Under the pieces are notes generated by a model. That model did no database searches. It was not told the origin of the DNA and saw only the letters and a program-made list of their open reading frames with translations. Made by a program: the position numbers and the translations under genes. From assembly GCF_036898095.1 (NCBI RefSeq), contig NC_090744.1, positions 12,894,143-12,958,142 of the forward strand: 64,000 nucleotides of DNA, written 5' to 3'. Positions 23,331 to 33,106 of the stretch are shown piece by piece. The stretch comes from Palaemon carinicauda (lineage: Eukaryota > Arthropoda > Malacostraca > Decapoda > Palaemonidae). Position 1 is the stretch's first letter; each line of letters opens with the position of its first letter.

Positions 23331-23904
23331 AAGAATGACTGGCTCTTTCTTTCATCTTCCCATCTCTGGGGGAACAGCACCTGCAGTACTTTGCAAGCTG
23401 GCCTCCTCTGTTTATAGGTAAAACCATTTCCCTTGTGTAACCTGGTATAGAGATACTGTAGATCCTTGTCCCCATATCCCCTAGCTAAGTGGGATTGGCT
23501 AACCTTTATGGTTGGTTCAAAGATTACGATACTTTGCAACTGGCCTCCTCTCTCTACAGGTAAAACCAGAGGTGTATACTCAAGTTCTCATGCACCCTGG
23601 GGAGGTGGGATTTGGTAACGTTTATGGTTGGTTCAAAGATCCCTTCATTTTTGAGAAATCTTACCCAGACTAGTCACACTGCTGGTATCGCACAATCACA
23701 CAGCTTGATTAGGCTGCTAGAGCGTGCTATTGCACAGAGGTTTTTAGCGAAGCGTCGAGGTTTTCCCCCTTTTAAGTGCGTAACACGAAGGGGGAAAAAC
23801 CCTTGTTCAAAAGCCAGCCAGTTGGTTAGCACTGCCACCACCTTAGGGGCCTAGTCTTCCTTAATGAAGAGCAAAAGGGTCTGTATTTAGTGTCTGAACA
23901 AATA

Positions 23905-24205
23905 ACAAATTTAAAGCAATTTGTATTTCTCGCAATGATACCAACCTTTAGCTCTTAATACAAATTTGGCCTGCCAACACCTATCCCCTGGTAAATTCTG
24001 CCTGTAAGCAAAACTGACCATAAAAGACAGGTGTGTGTGTGTGAACAGGCTAGCCGGTACTACCCTCTCCCCTCCACTAGATAGTGGGGGCCATTACACC
24101 TGGCTAAAAGTCTTATGGCTAGTCTTCTCTCTGAAAATATGTTCCCTAATAAAGAACCCACGGTTTGTATCGTTAGGAAAAATACAAATTACTTGAACTT
24201 AGTCG
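23905..24205. repeat. terminal inverted module of DIRS-like element A
   Basis: Two inverted motifs face each other: AAGCAATTTGTATTTCTCG...GATACCAACC (23917 on) and GGTTTGTATCGTTAGG...AAATACAAATTACTTG (24164-24198). Between them is a GT microsatellite of ~7 repeats and CACTAGATAGTGGGGG. The same arrangement ends copy B and the element at 61.2 kb, consistent with the inverted termini of DIRS elements. Confidence 0.65.
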
Positions 24206-24739
24206 TTTGTAAGAAGCATAGGTTTAACAGATGAAATTCAGATGTCTATCATAGGTTTTTATCATATTTTTATCTCTTACATGTTATGTATTTTTCCCTC
24301 CCGAATTTGTTTGGCTGAGCTCTGTAAGAATCAAGTTTGACTCGTAGGGATGGTTAATCTTTTTTATAATATCATCATTAATTATATGTAATTTCCTTAC
24401 ATTTTAATTTGACCAGGCTGAACAGGCTATGGAGATAAATCTTCGTTGTTATCGCTTAGGAAAAGAATCCTTCCCATATGCATAATGAAGCAGTCTGAGT
24501 AGCATAGAAAATTCACTGTTTAGTACTGTAATCCTAAGATGGGGGCTCTCAACTTATGACCCCTCATGAAATTTTACCCATTTTGTTTTTACCCCCCTTT
24601 CAGTTATCTCCAAAATTCAACAGCTTCCACGTAAAAATAAAGTTTGTTCCAACACGGAGTACCTAGAACTACTTTCTTAGGAGTATCTGGTATCTCCTGC
24701 CTAACTGACCAAGAATTTTGCGTAGTTTCCCCTATCTCT

Positions 24740-25150
24740 GTTTTCCCTTGTCGGGTCCCTCCGTGGCAGATGGATACTCGCCCTGAGGCGACCCGGGGTA
24801 AGCATGCGAGAGCACGCAGCTAAGTCTGAGTTGCCAGTAAGCATCTGGTCGTGGCGTAGATAACATCTCGCCACTCTCTCTCACATCTCGTCTGACCCGC
24901 CATTGTGTTCCAAGTTTTCCCTTTGTGCTTTCCCATCCTTTCCTTGTGTTACTTGTGTTGCTTGTTATTCATGTATTACCTTATTGAATCTCAACGTTTT
25001 TTTCCCGGGTCCAAGGCCGTTCTGTCTTGCGGGGCTTGGCTGTCTAAGCCCGATGTCGACCCGCACATCTCATCCCACCCACCTGTTGAGGTGTGATGGT
25101 GGTTCTCTCTTTAATGCATGCAAATCTGAAAATCAGTCAGACTCCTAGAC
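24740..25150 (+). pseudogene. probable DIRS-like ORF1 (gag-like) fragment
   Basis: After a leader with TTGTGTTACTTGTG, a plus-strand frame (to 25096) reads PGSKAVLSCGAWLSKPDVDP, then HISSHPPVEV. This resembles the CGxxL...DPHxxC block at the start of DIRS ORF1 proteins, parallel to the HPHSLCRSCRG of the 9.5-16.9 kb array but from another subfamily. The expected second cysteine pair is lost. It stands upstream of element B, as its 5' remnant would. Confidence 0.4.
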
Positions 25151-25840
25151 TTGGCCATTGTCTTTTTTGCAGAACGACTTACTTAATCAAGGTATCTTCG
25201 AGCTTCTACAGTCGGTTCTTTCTGATAGAAGTGCCCAGTTTTCGTTCTCTCCTGGAACAAGTTAGTTCATCAGACTGTTCGGCGAGAAGGCAGGTTTTCA
25301 AGAGAGTTTTTACCTTAGTGTCAACCTGGCCCTACAGGATCTGCTTCGTTCCCTGGAGATTTCGGGACTGGCTAATCTTAACAGACTCGGTGGCTTTTCA
25401 TCACCACAGAGACAACTCTAGTTTACTGCAATCAAGTGTTGAAGTAAATATCAAGAAATATCCCTGCTTTTTTATCAGAGACGGTTATTCTTAGGCATGT
25501 TTATCATCATCAGCCTGCAGAAGTTTCCTCAGATCAATGGGGTCCAATGTCGAAGATGGTGGTAGTCTCTAACTTATATGAGAGACTTTCAGCCAGAAGT
25601 GTTTACATCTCAAGAGCCACCATTTCACTCTGGTTTATAAAGCCCGCATCGGACTCCTTCAAATCCAATCTCTTTAGGGGCAGCCAGATCCCAGGGATTC
25701 AGCATGAGGAATTGCCCTTTTTTTCTAGTCTACGGGACTCAGGCAGGGAACGGACCTGAGAAGAGGATTGACAAAAGAGAATCTCCGCCGAGGAGATTTG
25801 ACGCTCTCTTCAGGTGCTGCAAAAGAAAGGTTGACCCCAC

Positions 25841-26372
25841 ATGCTGTACGACTCGGCCTCCAGCCTCTGGTCAGAATCTGAGTGGTACTATCATTTAGAT
25901 CTCCTAGAGATGAGTGCAGCCTTGCAGCAGATATATCAATCCCTGGTGGGTCACTCGGTGGTAATGGCGAACGACGACACCATGATAGTGGCTCATTTAG
26001 AACAAATAGGGCGGTGCTTGTATTTCGCAGCACTTCTCTCTTCTAGCATGGTATGGTAGATGTTCTCAAGGGAACTCTTGTTTTCTCTATCAGCTCAATT
26101 ATTCTGGACAAGCAGGAATGTGCTCAGGGTCTTCTGAGCAGAGCTACTCGGATAGTGATCCCCGAGTGGTGTTTGTATCATCCAGTGGCTTACAAAGTCC
26201 TGACTTTGAGGGGTTCCAGAAAGTGGATCTCTTCGCTACGTCCCTGAACAACTCTCCTCTACTCAATGGTTCACCAGTCCCGGATCCCCAGGCTTTACGG
26301 CTGGATCCATTCAGCAACGGCAGGTCAGCTGGCGTTTTAGCCATTTTCCCCATCTTCCGCCGCACTGCCTGA
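25841..26372 (+). pseudogene. RNase H and adjacent region of DIRS-like element B
   Basis: As in copy A: LYDSASSLWSESEWYYH, LDLLEMSA and LVGHSVVMANDDTMIVAHL in 25841-26059. An overlapping frame (26053-26247) has GLLSRATRIVIPEWCLYHP, the ADLLSR...TEWSLHP block of relatives, and a third frame has the VDLFATSLNNSPLLNGSPVP segment. Overlapping frames show two frameshifts. Confidence 0.8.
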
Positions 26373-26691
26373 TGACGAGGGTGCTTAACAAGGCAAGATC
26401 ATCAGCAACCTGTCAATGCCCCTCTCGGTTCCGCTTTGCATCTGTGGAATGGTTCCCGTACCTTCTTCGGCTGCTGATGGAGGTGTTGAGACACTTGCCA
26501 ACATCTTACATGGAGAAGCTTTCACAGCAAGTTGTAAAAGGATATTCTGGATACCTCCAGAATTCTCCAGTTGCTGGCTAACAGGCTAGCGGACTTCCTT
26601 CAGTGGTTGATGTCATGGACAGGGTATCTCACCCCCTCGTTGCTACTTTCCAGCATAACCTTCAAAGGGGAAACTCCCCTCGGTCTCGGCA

Positions 26692-27500
26692 ATGAAAGGC
26701 TACTACTCGTCCTTCAGCTTCGCCTTCAGGCTGAAAAGTATTAACCTTTCCTCTGTGTTGGTATTCTCTCAGTCAGAAGTTGGACCTAATCCACGTAACA
26801 TGGTTCGTGTCCTTCGGTCCCTAAAGAGTTCCCCCAAGGACCCAGGACGCCAAACAGCAGATTTTCACCTATCCTTGAAGACAGTTCTCTCGCTTCTTTT
26901 GTCTTTGGCCAAGAGAGTTAGCAAATCCTATGGTCCTTCGTCTCAGTCACGGTGATGGGTAAGGTAATACTCAACTTTGTTCCTAGAAGCTCGGATCCCA
27001 CATTCAAACCATTTAGATTGGGAGTCCTATGTAGCGTGACCAATGATCCAGATCAACGGCTACTGTAATACGCTAGGAAGAACCTGAGGTGCTACCTCAG
27101 GAGAACTACAGGAGCTTACCCCCGAGTGTCAGTACTCTTCGTCAGTTCAGGGAAGGTCAAACGAAGCATCACCAAGAGCCCTTTCTCAGCGTGGATTCGC
27201 AAGGTCATAGACTGAGCGTTGAACCCTGATCCTTCCCCTTAAATGAGATGACCCACAGCTCATGACGTTAGAGGCATACATATGTCCCTAGCGTTCAAGA
27301 AAAACTACTCGTACAGGTGCTACAAGCGGGTCTGTGGAAGCATCGGACGACTTAAGCTACCCATTACCTTGAAGACAAGACCCCCATGAACATGGGTACA
27401 TTCTCCATTGCCCATGTGGTGGCAGGATGACAAAATGGGTTAAACACCCCAGGCTCCTTGATGGGCAAGTAGCAGATGGTGTAGTGCCAAGGTTACTATG
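26692..27500 (+). pseudogene. tyrosine recombinase of DIRS-like element B
   Basis: 26692-26955 encodes NMVRVLRSLKSSPKDP, then FHLSLKTVLSLLLSLAKRVSK. Downstream, nucleotide similarity to copy A continues through the HxxR-box region (about 27255) and the tail to ~27860. Copy B has its own stops and substitutions (for example, GACGTT followed by GAGGC at 27265 shifts the frame). Confidence 0.72.
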
Positions 27501-27960
27501 GATTAAGTCTGGGATGAATGAGAAGAATGACTGGCTCTTTCTTTCATCTTCCCATCTGGGGGAACAGCACCTGCAGTACTTTGCAAGCTGGCCTCCTCTG
27601 TCTATAGGTAAAACCATTTCCCTTGTGTAACCTGGTATAGAGATACTGTAGATCCTTGTCCCCATATCCTCTGGCTAAGTGGGATTGGCTAACCTTTATG
27701 GTTGGTTCAAAGATTACGATACTTTGCAAACTGGCCTCCTCTCTCTACAGGTAAAACCACAGGTGTATACTCATGTTCTCATGCACCCTGGGGAGGTGGG
27801 ATTTGGTAACGTTTATGGTTGGTTCAAAGATCCCTTCATTTTTGAGAGATCTTACCTAGACTAGTCACACTGCTGGTATCGTACAATCACACAGATTGAT
27901 TAGGCTGCTAGAGCGTGCTATTGCACAGAGGTTTTTAGCGAAGCGTCGAGGTTTTCCCCC

Positions 27961-28274
27961 TTACAACCCTTTTACCCCCAAAGGACGTACTGGTATGTTT
28001 CACAAAAGCCATCCCTTTACCCCCATGGACGTACTGGTACGTCCTAGCAAAAAAAATGCTATAAAATTTGTTTTTTTCATCTTTTTAAAAAAAAAATTTT
28101 AAAAATTCAGGCATTTTCCAAGAGAATGAGACCAACCTGACTTCTCTATGACAAAAATTAAGGCTGTTAGAGCAATTTAGAAAAAATATACTGCAAAATG
28201 TGCTGGGAAAAAAATAAACCCCCTCGGGGTTAAGGGTTGGAAATTTCCAAATAGCCTGGGGGTTAAAGGGTTAA
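27961..28274. mobile_element. TTAA-flanked MITE (piggyBac-like ends), copy 1
   Basis: Terminal inverted repeats CCCTTTTACCCCC and GGGGGTTAAAGGG end at a TTAA (28271-28274). The left flank has decayed to TTAC. The inside has GGACGTACTGGTACGT palindromic words, TTCCAAGAGAATGAGACC and CAAAATGTGCTGGG. Element A has the empty site (CCTTTTAAGTGCG, TTAA at 23772-23775), proving insertion with TTAA target use. TTAA targets and CCC/GGG ends are hallmarks of piggyBac-type elements. There is no coding capacity. Confidence 0.88.
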
Positions 28275-28404
28275 GTGCGTAACACGAAGGGGGGAAAAAC
28301 CCGGGGTCAGAAGCCAGCCAGTTGGTTAGCACTGTCACCACCTTAGGGGCGAGTCTTCCTTAATGAAGAGCAAAAGGGTCTGTATTTAGTGTCTGAACAA
28401 ATAA

Positions 28405-28525
28405 CAAATTTAAAGTAATTTGTATTTTTTGTAACGATACCAACCTTTAGCTCTTAATACAAATTTGGCCTGCCAACACCTATCCCCTGGTAAATTCTGC
28501 CTGTAAGCAAAACTGACGATAAGAC

Positions 28526-28609
<84 letters not shown>

Positions 28610-28770
28610 GCAGGCTAGCCGGTACTACCAACTCCCCCCACTAACTAGAAGTGGGGTGTTACACCTGGCTAAAAGTCTTATGGCTAGTCTTTCTCTGTAA
28701 GTATTTTCCTTAATAAAGAGCTCACGGTTTGTATCGTTAGGAAAAATACAAATTACTTGAACTTGGTCAT
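28405..28770. repeat. terminal inverted module of DIRS-like element B with expanded GT microsatellite
   Basis: Same inverted motifs as at 23905-24205 (AATTTGTATTTTTTG... and ...AAAAATACAAATTACTTG). The GT tract at 28528-28607 has ~40 units, against ~7 in copy A. A minus-strand frame through it (HT repeats) is an artefact. Confidence 0.7.
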
Positions 28771-29399
28771 TTTTAAGAAGCATAGGTTTAACAGATAAAA
28801 TTCAGATGTCTATCATAGGTTTTTATCATATTTTTATCTCGTACATGTTATGTATTTTTCCCTCCTAAATTTGTTTGGTTGAGCTCTGTAAGAATCAGGG
28901 ATGGTTAATTTTCATTTTTATATCATTAATTATTTATAATTAACTTCATTTTAAGTTGACCAGGCTGAACAGGCTATGGAGAAACTTCGTTGATGTCACA
29001 TAAGAGAAACCCAATTGCAGAATGAAGCCATCTGAGTAGCATAGAATAACCACTGGTAAGTAATCCTAAGATGGGGGCTCTCAACTTTTGACCCCTCATG
29101 AAATTTTACCCATTTTTTAGTTACCCCCTTTCAGATTTCTCCAAAATTCAACAGGTTCCGTGTAAAATTAAAGTTTAATATTTTAAAATTCAGAGAGAAG
29201 ACTCGACTTACAAACTTAATGGGGGTACAAGAACCTGTTAGTAGGTTGGATTATTTGCAAGTCAAATTTAACACCAAGGGAAGGCTTCACCTAACTTGCA
29301 TGCCTATGATTCTCAGGTGCAAACATCAGCAAAGTCTGTTTCATATTGCAAATGTTGCTTTATAAGCAACATTAACCTATATATCGTTTTATTAGTTTG

Positions 29400-29460
29400 T
29401 TCCGTAACTGAAATACAAAGCTACGCTATTTAGGGGTATTACTTTCAGCTTTGCAGAAAG
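29400..29460. repeat. fragment of the DIRS array terminal motif
   Basis: CCGTAACTGAAATACAAAGC...CGCTATTTAGGGG resembles the CCGTAACTGGAATACAAACC motif that recurs in the 9.5-16.9 kb array. It is an isolated short fragment cut off by the adjoining LINE tail. Confidence 0.55.
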
Positions 29461-29512
29461 TACATACATACACCAAGGCACTTCCCCCAATTTTGGGGGG
29501 TAGCCGAATGAG
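29461..29512 (-). mobile_element. very short LINE 3' end (CCCCCAATTTTGGGGG family)
   Basis: TACATACATACACCAAGGCA...CCCCCAATTTTGGGGGGTAG. Only the last ~50 bp of the LINE 3' UTR plus the (TATG)n tail are present, an extreme 5' truncation. Confidence 0.75.
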
Positions 29513-29593
29513 GACCTGTATAGCGAGTAATTTGTAACATTCTTTCAGGCCCAGGTTAAGACTCCGTTTCTCCGTGAAGCCACGTTGGGAACC

Positions 29594-30022
29594 CTAAAGA
29601 CCTTCAAGGTCTCTGATGAATTGAGGACCGAGTTTTAGGAAGATATTACTCACACTGGGCCAAAAGTCCTGCATCCATGCAGTGAAGAGCATAGTTACCC
29701 TGGATTTATTACCAGCCCTCCACATCAAAGAGTTGTCCCTAGTCATGTGGTTCTTCCTGAAAAACCTTGATATTTTGGAATGGTAAGTAAGTAAGGGATT
29801 GATCTTAAGGTCCCCAGTTGCATTACCAAACCTCATTAGAGTTAGTGTATCTTTCATAAGTTTATACGCAGGCAATGCCCTATCTTTGTGTGGTATAAAT
29901 CCTCCTCGGGCTTTTCCAAGAGAGGCCCACTTCGTCTCGATGAAAAGATCGTCCAGACTATGTAGCTTGAAAAGCCCACTTCGTCACGGTGAAAAGATCG
30001 TCCAGACTGATTTAGCTTAAAA
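29594..30022 (-). pseudogene. Tigger/pogo-type transposase fragment (DDE_1, CENP-B-like)
   Basis: Minus strand, from about 29960: GFIPHKDRALPAYK, then LMKDTLTLMRFGNATGDLKI, NPLLTYHSK, SRFFRKN, SLMWRAGNKSRVTM, LFTAWMQDFWPSVSNIF. This is the central DDE_1 region (xAPGxKxxKDRLTLLxCxNAxGDxKxxPLxxxxSxxPRxF). The DET motif expected just upstream reads IET. A stop follows LRDLEGL-like residues before the second Asp box. The upstream edge holds a 49-bp direct duplication (29925-29973 and 29974-30022). It is a partial, dead DNA transposon. Confidence 0.75.
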
Positions 30023-30239
30023 ATTGCCAAATAATTTTCAGCAGTTTTATCTAAAGTGGCAGCCTCCCTATACCTCAGAATGCTGTCAATGCTCGTTCTT
30101 TTTCAAATTCGTCAAAGCAGCCTTGGTTAACCTTAAAGAGTTTGGACTAATAGTCAATTTTGGTTTTAGAACATTCCAAAATCAAACGATTGTTCTTGGA
30201 TTAGAGTTCTCTTGCTTGAGGGTACACTCGTGCACACTA

Positions 30240-30455
30240 TTTTATCTTGTTTTTCCTTTTTTTCTAATTTTATAGTTTATATATGAAAGATCTAATTTAA
30301 TATTGTTCTTGAAATATTTTATTTTGTTTATTACTTTTCTTATAGTTTATATATTTCCTTGTTTCCTTTCATCACTGGGCTATTTTTCCCTTTTTGAGTC
30401 TTTGGGCATACAGCATCCTGCTTTTCCAACTAGACTTATAGCTTAGCTTGTAATA
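30240..30455 (+). mobile_element. Jockey-type LINE 3' end
   Basis: Contains CACTGGGCTATTTTTCCCT, then TGGGCATACAGCATCCTGCT and TTCCAACTAGACTTATAGCT. This matches the 3' UTR of the LINE copies ending at 37361 and 49125. No coding sequence is retained. Confidence 0.8.
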
Positions 30456-30847
30456 GAAATCCCATACTCTTTGGAAGTGTCAGTCATGCAGACATACTTT
30501 CCTGCCTTTCCAATTATCTTCTTTCTTAATTCTGTTGTGGTTTTCTAAACAGTGCCACTACTAAACTTTTTAGGAACCATTCTGTATGAATAAACGCCGA
30601 ATTTATTGATGAAAAAGTTAACGGAACTAAGTTTTGCACTTTTGAATTGGGTGAGACACCTGTTTTTGGACAAGCCTCTCTCCATGGGTAAGTGTGTGAA
30701 CTCATTAATGTCCTTTCAGTTGGTTAAACCTCCAAATTTTTGTTCAATCTCTGTTACAAACACGTCACGTATCAGACTAACGCACGTCACCTATAACAGA
30801 GTTCAGTGATCGCACCCAACAGTTCATGAGTCATAGTACATGTACTC
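30456..30847. other. unassigned spacer
   Basis: No recognised repeat or gene. A short plus-strand frame (30606-30809) has no recognised family features. Confidence 0.3.
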
Positions 30848-31548
30848 TTAACCCTTTTACCCCTAATGGACTTACTGGTACGTTTCACAAAACTCCTCCC
30901 TTTACCCCCATGGATGTACCGGTACGTCCTTGCAAAAAACTGCTCTTTAAATTTTTTTTGCATATCTTCGATAACTTTTTGAGAAACTTAAGGCATTTTC
31001 CAAAAGAATGAGACCAACCTAACCTCTCTATGACGAAAATTAAGGGTGTTAGAGCAATTTAAAAAATATATATTGCAAAATACATACATATATACCAAGG
31101 CACTTCCCCCAATTTTGGGGGGTAGCCGACATCAACAAAGAAACAAAAACAAAAAGGGGACCTCTACTCTCTACGTTCCTCCCAGCCTAACAAGGGACTC
31201 AACCGAGTTCAGCTGGTACTGCTAGGGTGTCACAGCCCACCCTCCCCTGTTATCCACAGATGAAGCTTTATAATGCTGAATCCCCTACTGCTGCTACCTC
31301 CGTGGTCATCTAAGGCATCGGAGGAAGCAGCAGGGCCTACCGGAACTGCGTCACAATCACTCGCCATTCATTCCTATTTCTAGCACGCTCTCTTGCCTCT
31401 CACATCAATCCTCCCATCACCCAGAGCTTCCTTCACTCCATCCATCCACCCAAACCCTGTCCTTCCTCTGCAAAATGTGCTTGAAAAAGGAAGCAACTTG
31501 AGGTTAAGGGTTGGAAAGTTCCAAATAGCTTGGGGGTAAAAGGGTTAA
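30848..31548. mobile_element. TTAA-flanked MITE, copy 2, interrupted by a LINE fragment
   Basis: TTAA at 30848-30851, then CCCTTTTACCCCTAATGG; the right end GGGGGTAAAAGGG is followed by TTAA at 31545-31548. Same orientation as copy 1. The middle is split by a LINE fragment (31081-31468) flanked by TGCAAAA on both sides (31074-31080 and 31469-31475). Without the insert the element would be ~310 bp, like the others. Confidence 0.88.
31081..31468 (-). pseudogene. LINE 3' end with C-terminal coding piece, nested in a MITE
   Basis: Minus strand: a frame from ~31465 reads GFGWMDGVKEALGDGRIDVR. After a 1-base frame change it reads ERARNRNEWRVIVTQFR and a stop (31339-31337), then the CCCCCAATTTTGGGGG-type 3' UTR and (TATG)n tail ending at 31081. 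This is the C-terminus of a LINE that usually reads GRPRxGWMDGV. It defines what the shorter fragments at 18317, 29461, 33797 and 34722 are. Confidence 0.82.
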
Positions 31549-32794
31549 AAAGGTCATTATTCTTACTGTATAAAACAAATACTTGTATGGTTGAAAATTG
31601 TTTGAATACGGAATTGTTTGAGTTCTGGGTAGTTTGATCTCGTGTACTACTGTAGTGGTTGTGTAGATTGCTGATTTGGCCTCCCCAGTTCCAGCACTCT
31701 GTGTCACAGATATTACAATACAGTCTAATCTTTCCACTAAGCATCATGTATGCTTTTAGCTCTCTTCTTAAGAACTCTGTAAATCAGTATCGAAACTTCA
31801 CAGTCATGTTTAGCCTAACAGCTCTCCCCTAAAGGTTTGGTCCTGAATGAGAAGGGACTTATCAGTTAGGCACTGGTAACGAGGGAGACCAGCCTATTAC
31901 AGATGAGAGTGGAGTTAGATCTAATGAGTTAGGAGAGGAAGAGAGTAAAAGTTTTACCTGTATGATAAGTTGATCACAAATTTAACATACAAACAGGTTC
32001 ACTTAAAACATGAGATTGATATTGGTTTGTATTAGAGAAAGAACTGAGGGATGTATGCAAAAAACCTTTAAAAGTTGCGATCTGCATTTTATTCTGTTGT
32101 TTTTAAATCATAGGTATTATCCATGCAGTTGACCCCTACTATTCCAGTGTTCTGATTTTCTCATTTATCTTTCAGGTGTAAGCTATAGCCAGTGAGATAA
32201 GACTACAAGCGGACGTTCTGTTATGGCCATACTTCGTAGACATTTATACTGAGCTAATATCTAGGTACAGTAGATACTCATTTTATCTCCTCTATCCATA
32301 ACTGTACCCCTTTATTTTTATTCATATTGACCTCTTTTCTTGCTTTTCCTCCCCATCTTTCTATCTGACCTACCTTGAAATTTTACCTCTGAGTGCAATT
32401 CATGTGTTTTTGCCTTATTGCACCCCATTTTAGAATGGTCCTCTCTCTGCAATGCTGGGCCATGTGGACAAAAATCATGAGTCCAACCCCAATATTAACA
32501 GATAGAATTCTCCCACAGGAATCAATCAAGATCTTAGGTTTTTATTACTTGTCTAAAAAAAGAAATTATCGAAATATATTTGAAATTATGAAAAATACTG
32601 TTGCAGGTTGAGATAACCTATACACTTGCAATTGATTAATGTATGTAAAAAATTTTGATTTGAATAGATACAGTATTCTCACGTTGATACAAAAAATATC
32701 AATGTTCATTTAAAAGGGCACACTATTGCTAATTTTTCATAGAAATTCTCTTGATGGAGAGAAGAGGTTTTGATGGAAGAGGAGAATGCCTCTG
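31549..32794. other. unassigned sequence
   Basis: No recognised element. Short frames (for example 32393-32611, plus) lack family features. AT-rich, with no long internal repeats seen. Confidence 0.3.
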
Positions 32795-33106
32795 TTAACC
32801 CTTTTACCCCCAGGCTATTTGGAAATTTCCAACCCTTAACCCCCAGGTGTTATTTTTTTTTTCAAGCACACTTTGCAGTATATTTTTAAAAATTGCTCTA
32901 ACAACCTTAATTTTCGTCAGAGAGAGGTCAGGTTGGTCTCATTCTCTTGGAAAATGCCTGAAGTTTCTCAAAATATTATCAAAAATATGCAAACAAAAAA
33001 AAATTTAAATGGCAGTTTTTTGCAAGAACGTACCGGTACGTCCAGGGGATAAAGGGATGAGTTTTGTGAAACGTACCAGTACGTCCTTTGGGGGTAAAAG
33101 GGTTAA
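32795..33106. mobile_element. TTAA-flanked MITE, copy 3 (inverted)
   Basis: 312 bp including both TTAA sites (32795-32798 and 33103-33106), with perfect terminal inverted repeats CCCTTTTACCCCC / GGGGGTAAAAGGG. Orientation is opposite to copies 1 and 2 (GGAAATTTCCAACCCTTAA end first, ACGTACCAGTACGTCC end last). This is the cleanest copy along with 63611. Confidence 0.92.

Larger units (their letters stand above)
21270..24645 (+). mobile_element. DIRS-like YR retroelement, copy A (3' portion, inactive)
   Basis: Contains RNase H, the post-RNase H VDLFATSL region, a tyrosine recombinase and a 3' terminal inverted module, all on the plus strand but broken by many stops. Reverse transcriptase is absent, so only the 3' half survives. 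A paralogue with the same layout lies 4.25 kb downstream (25521-29175). The 5' limit at ~21270 is where similarity to copy B begins (TTTCCTCAGATCA). Confidence 0.8.
25521..29175 (+). mobile_element. DIRS-like YR retroelement, copy B
   Basis: Paralogue of 21270-24645 at an offset of ~4252. It shares the stops and broken frames of copy A, so the two arose from an already inactive copy. Private changes are a deletion of ~95 bp near 26478 (copy A 22215-22310), expansion of the GT tract, and insertion of a TTAA-flanked MITE (27961-28274). Confidence 0.8.

Noticed and set aside
28410..28631. Minus-strand ORF with a long His-Thr repeat
   Set aside because: Translation of the GT microsatellite. The same frame is not open in the paralogue at 24 kb.
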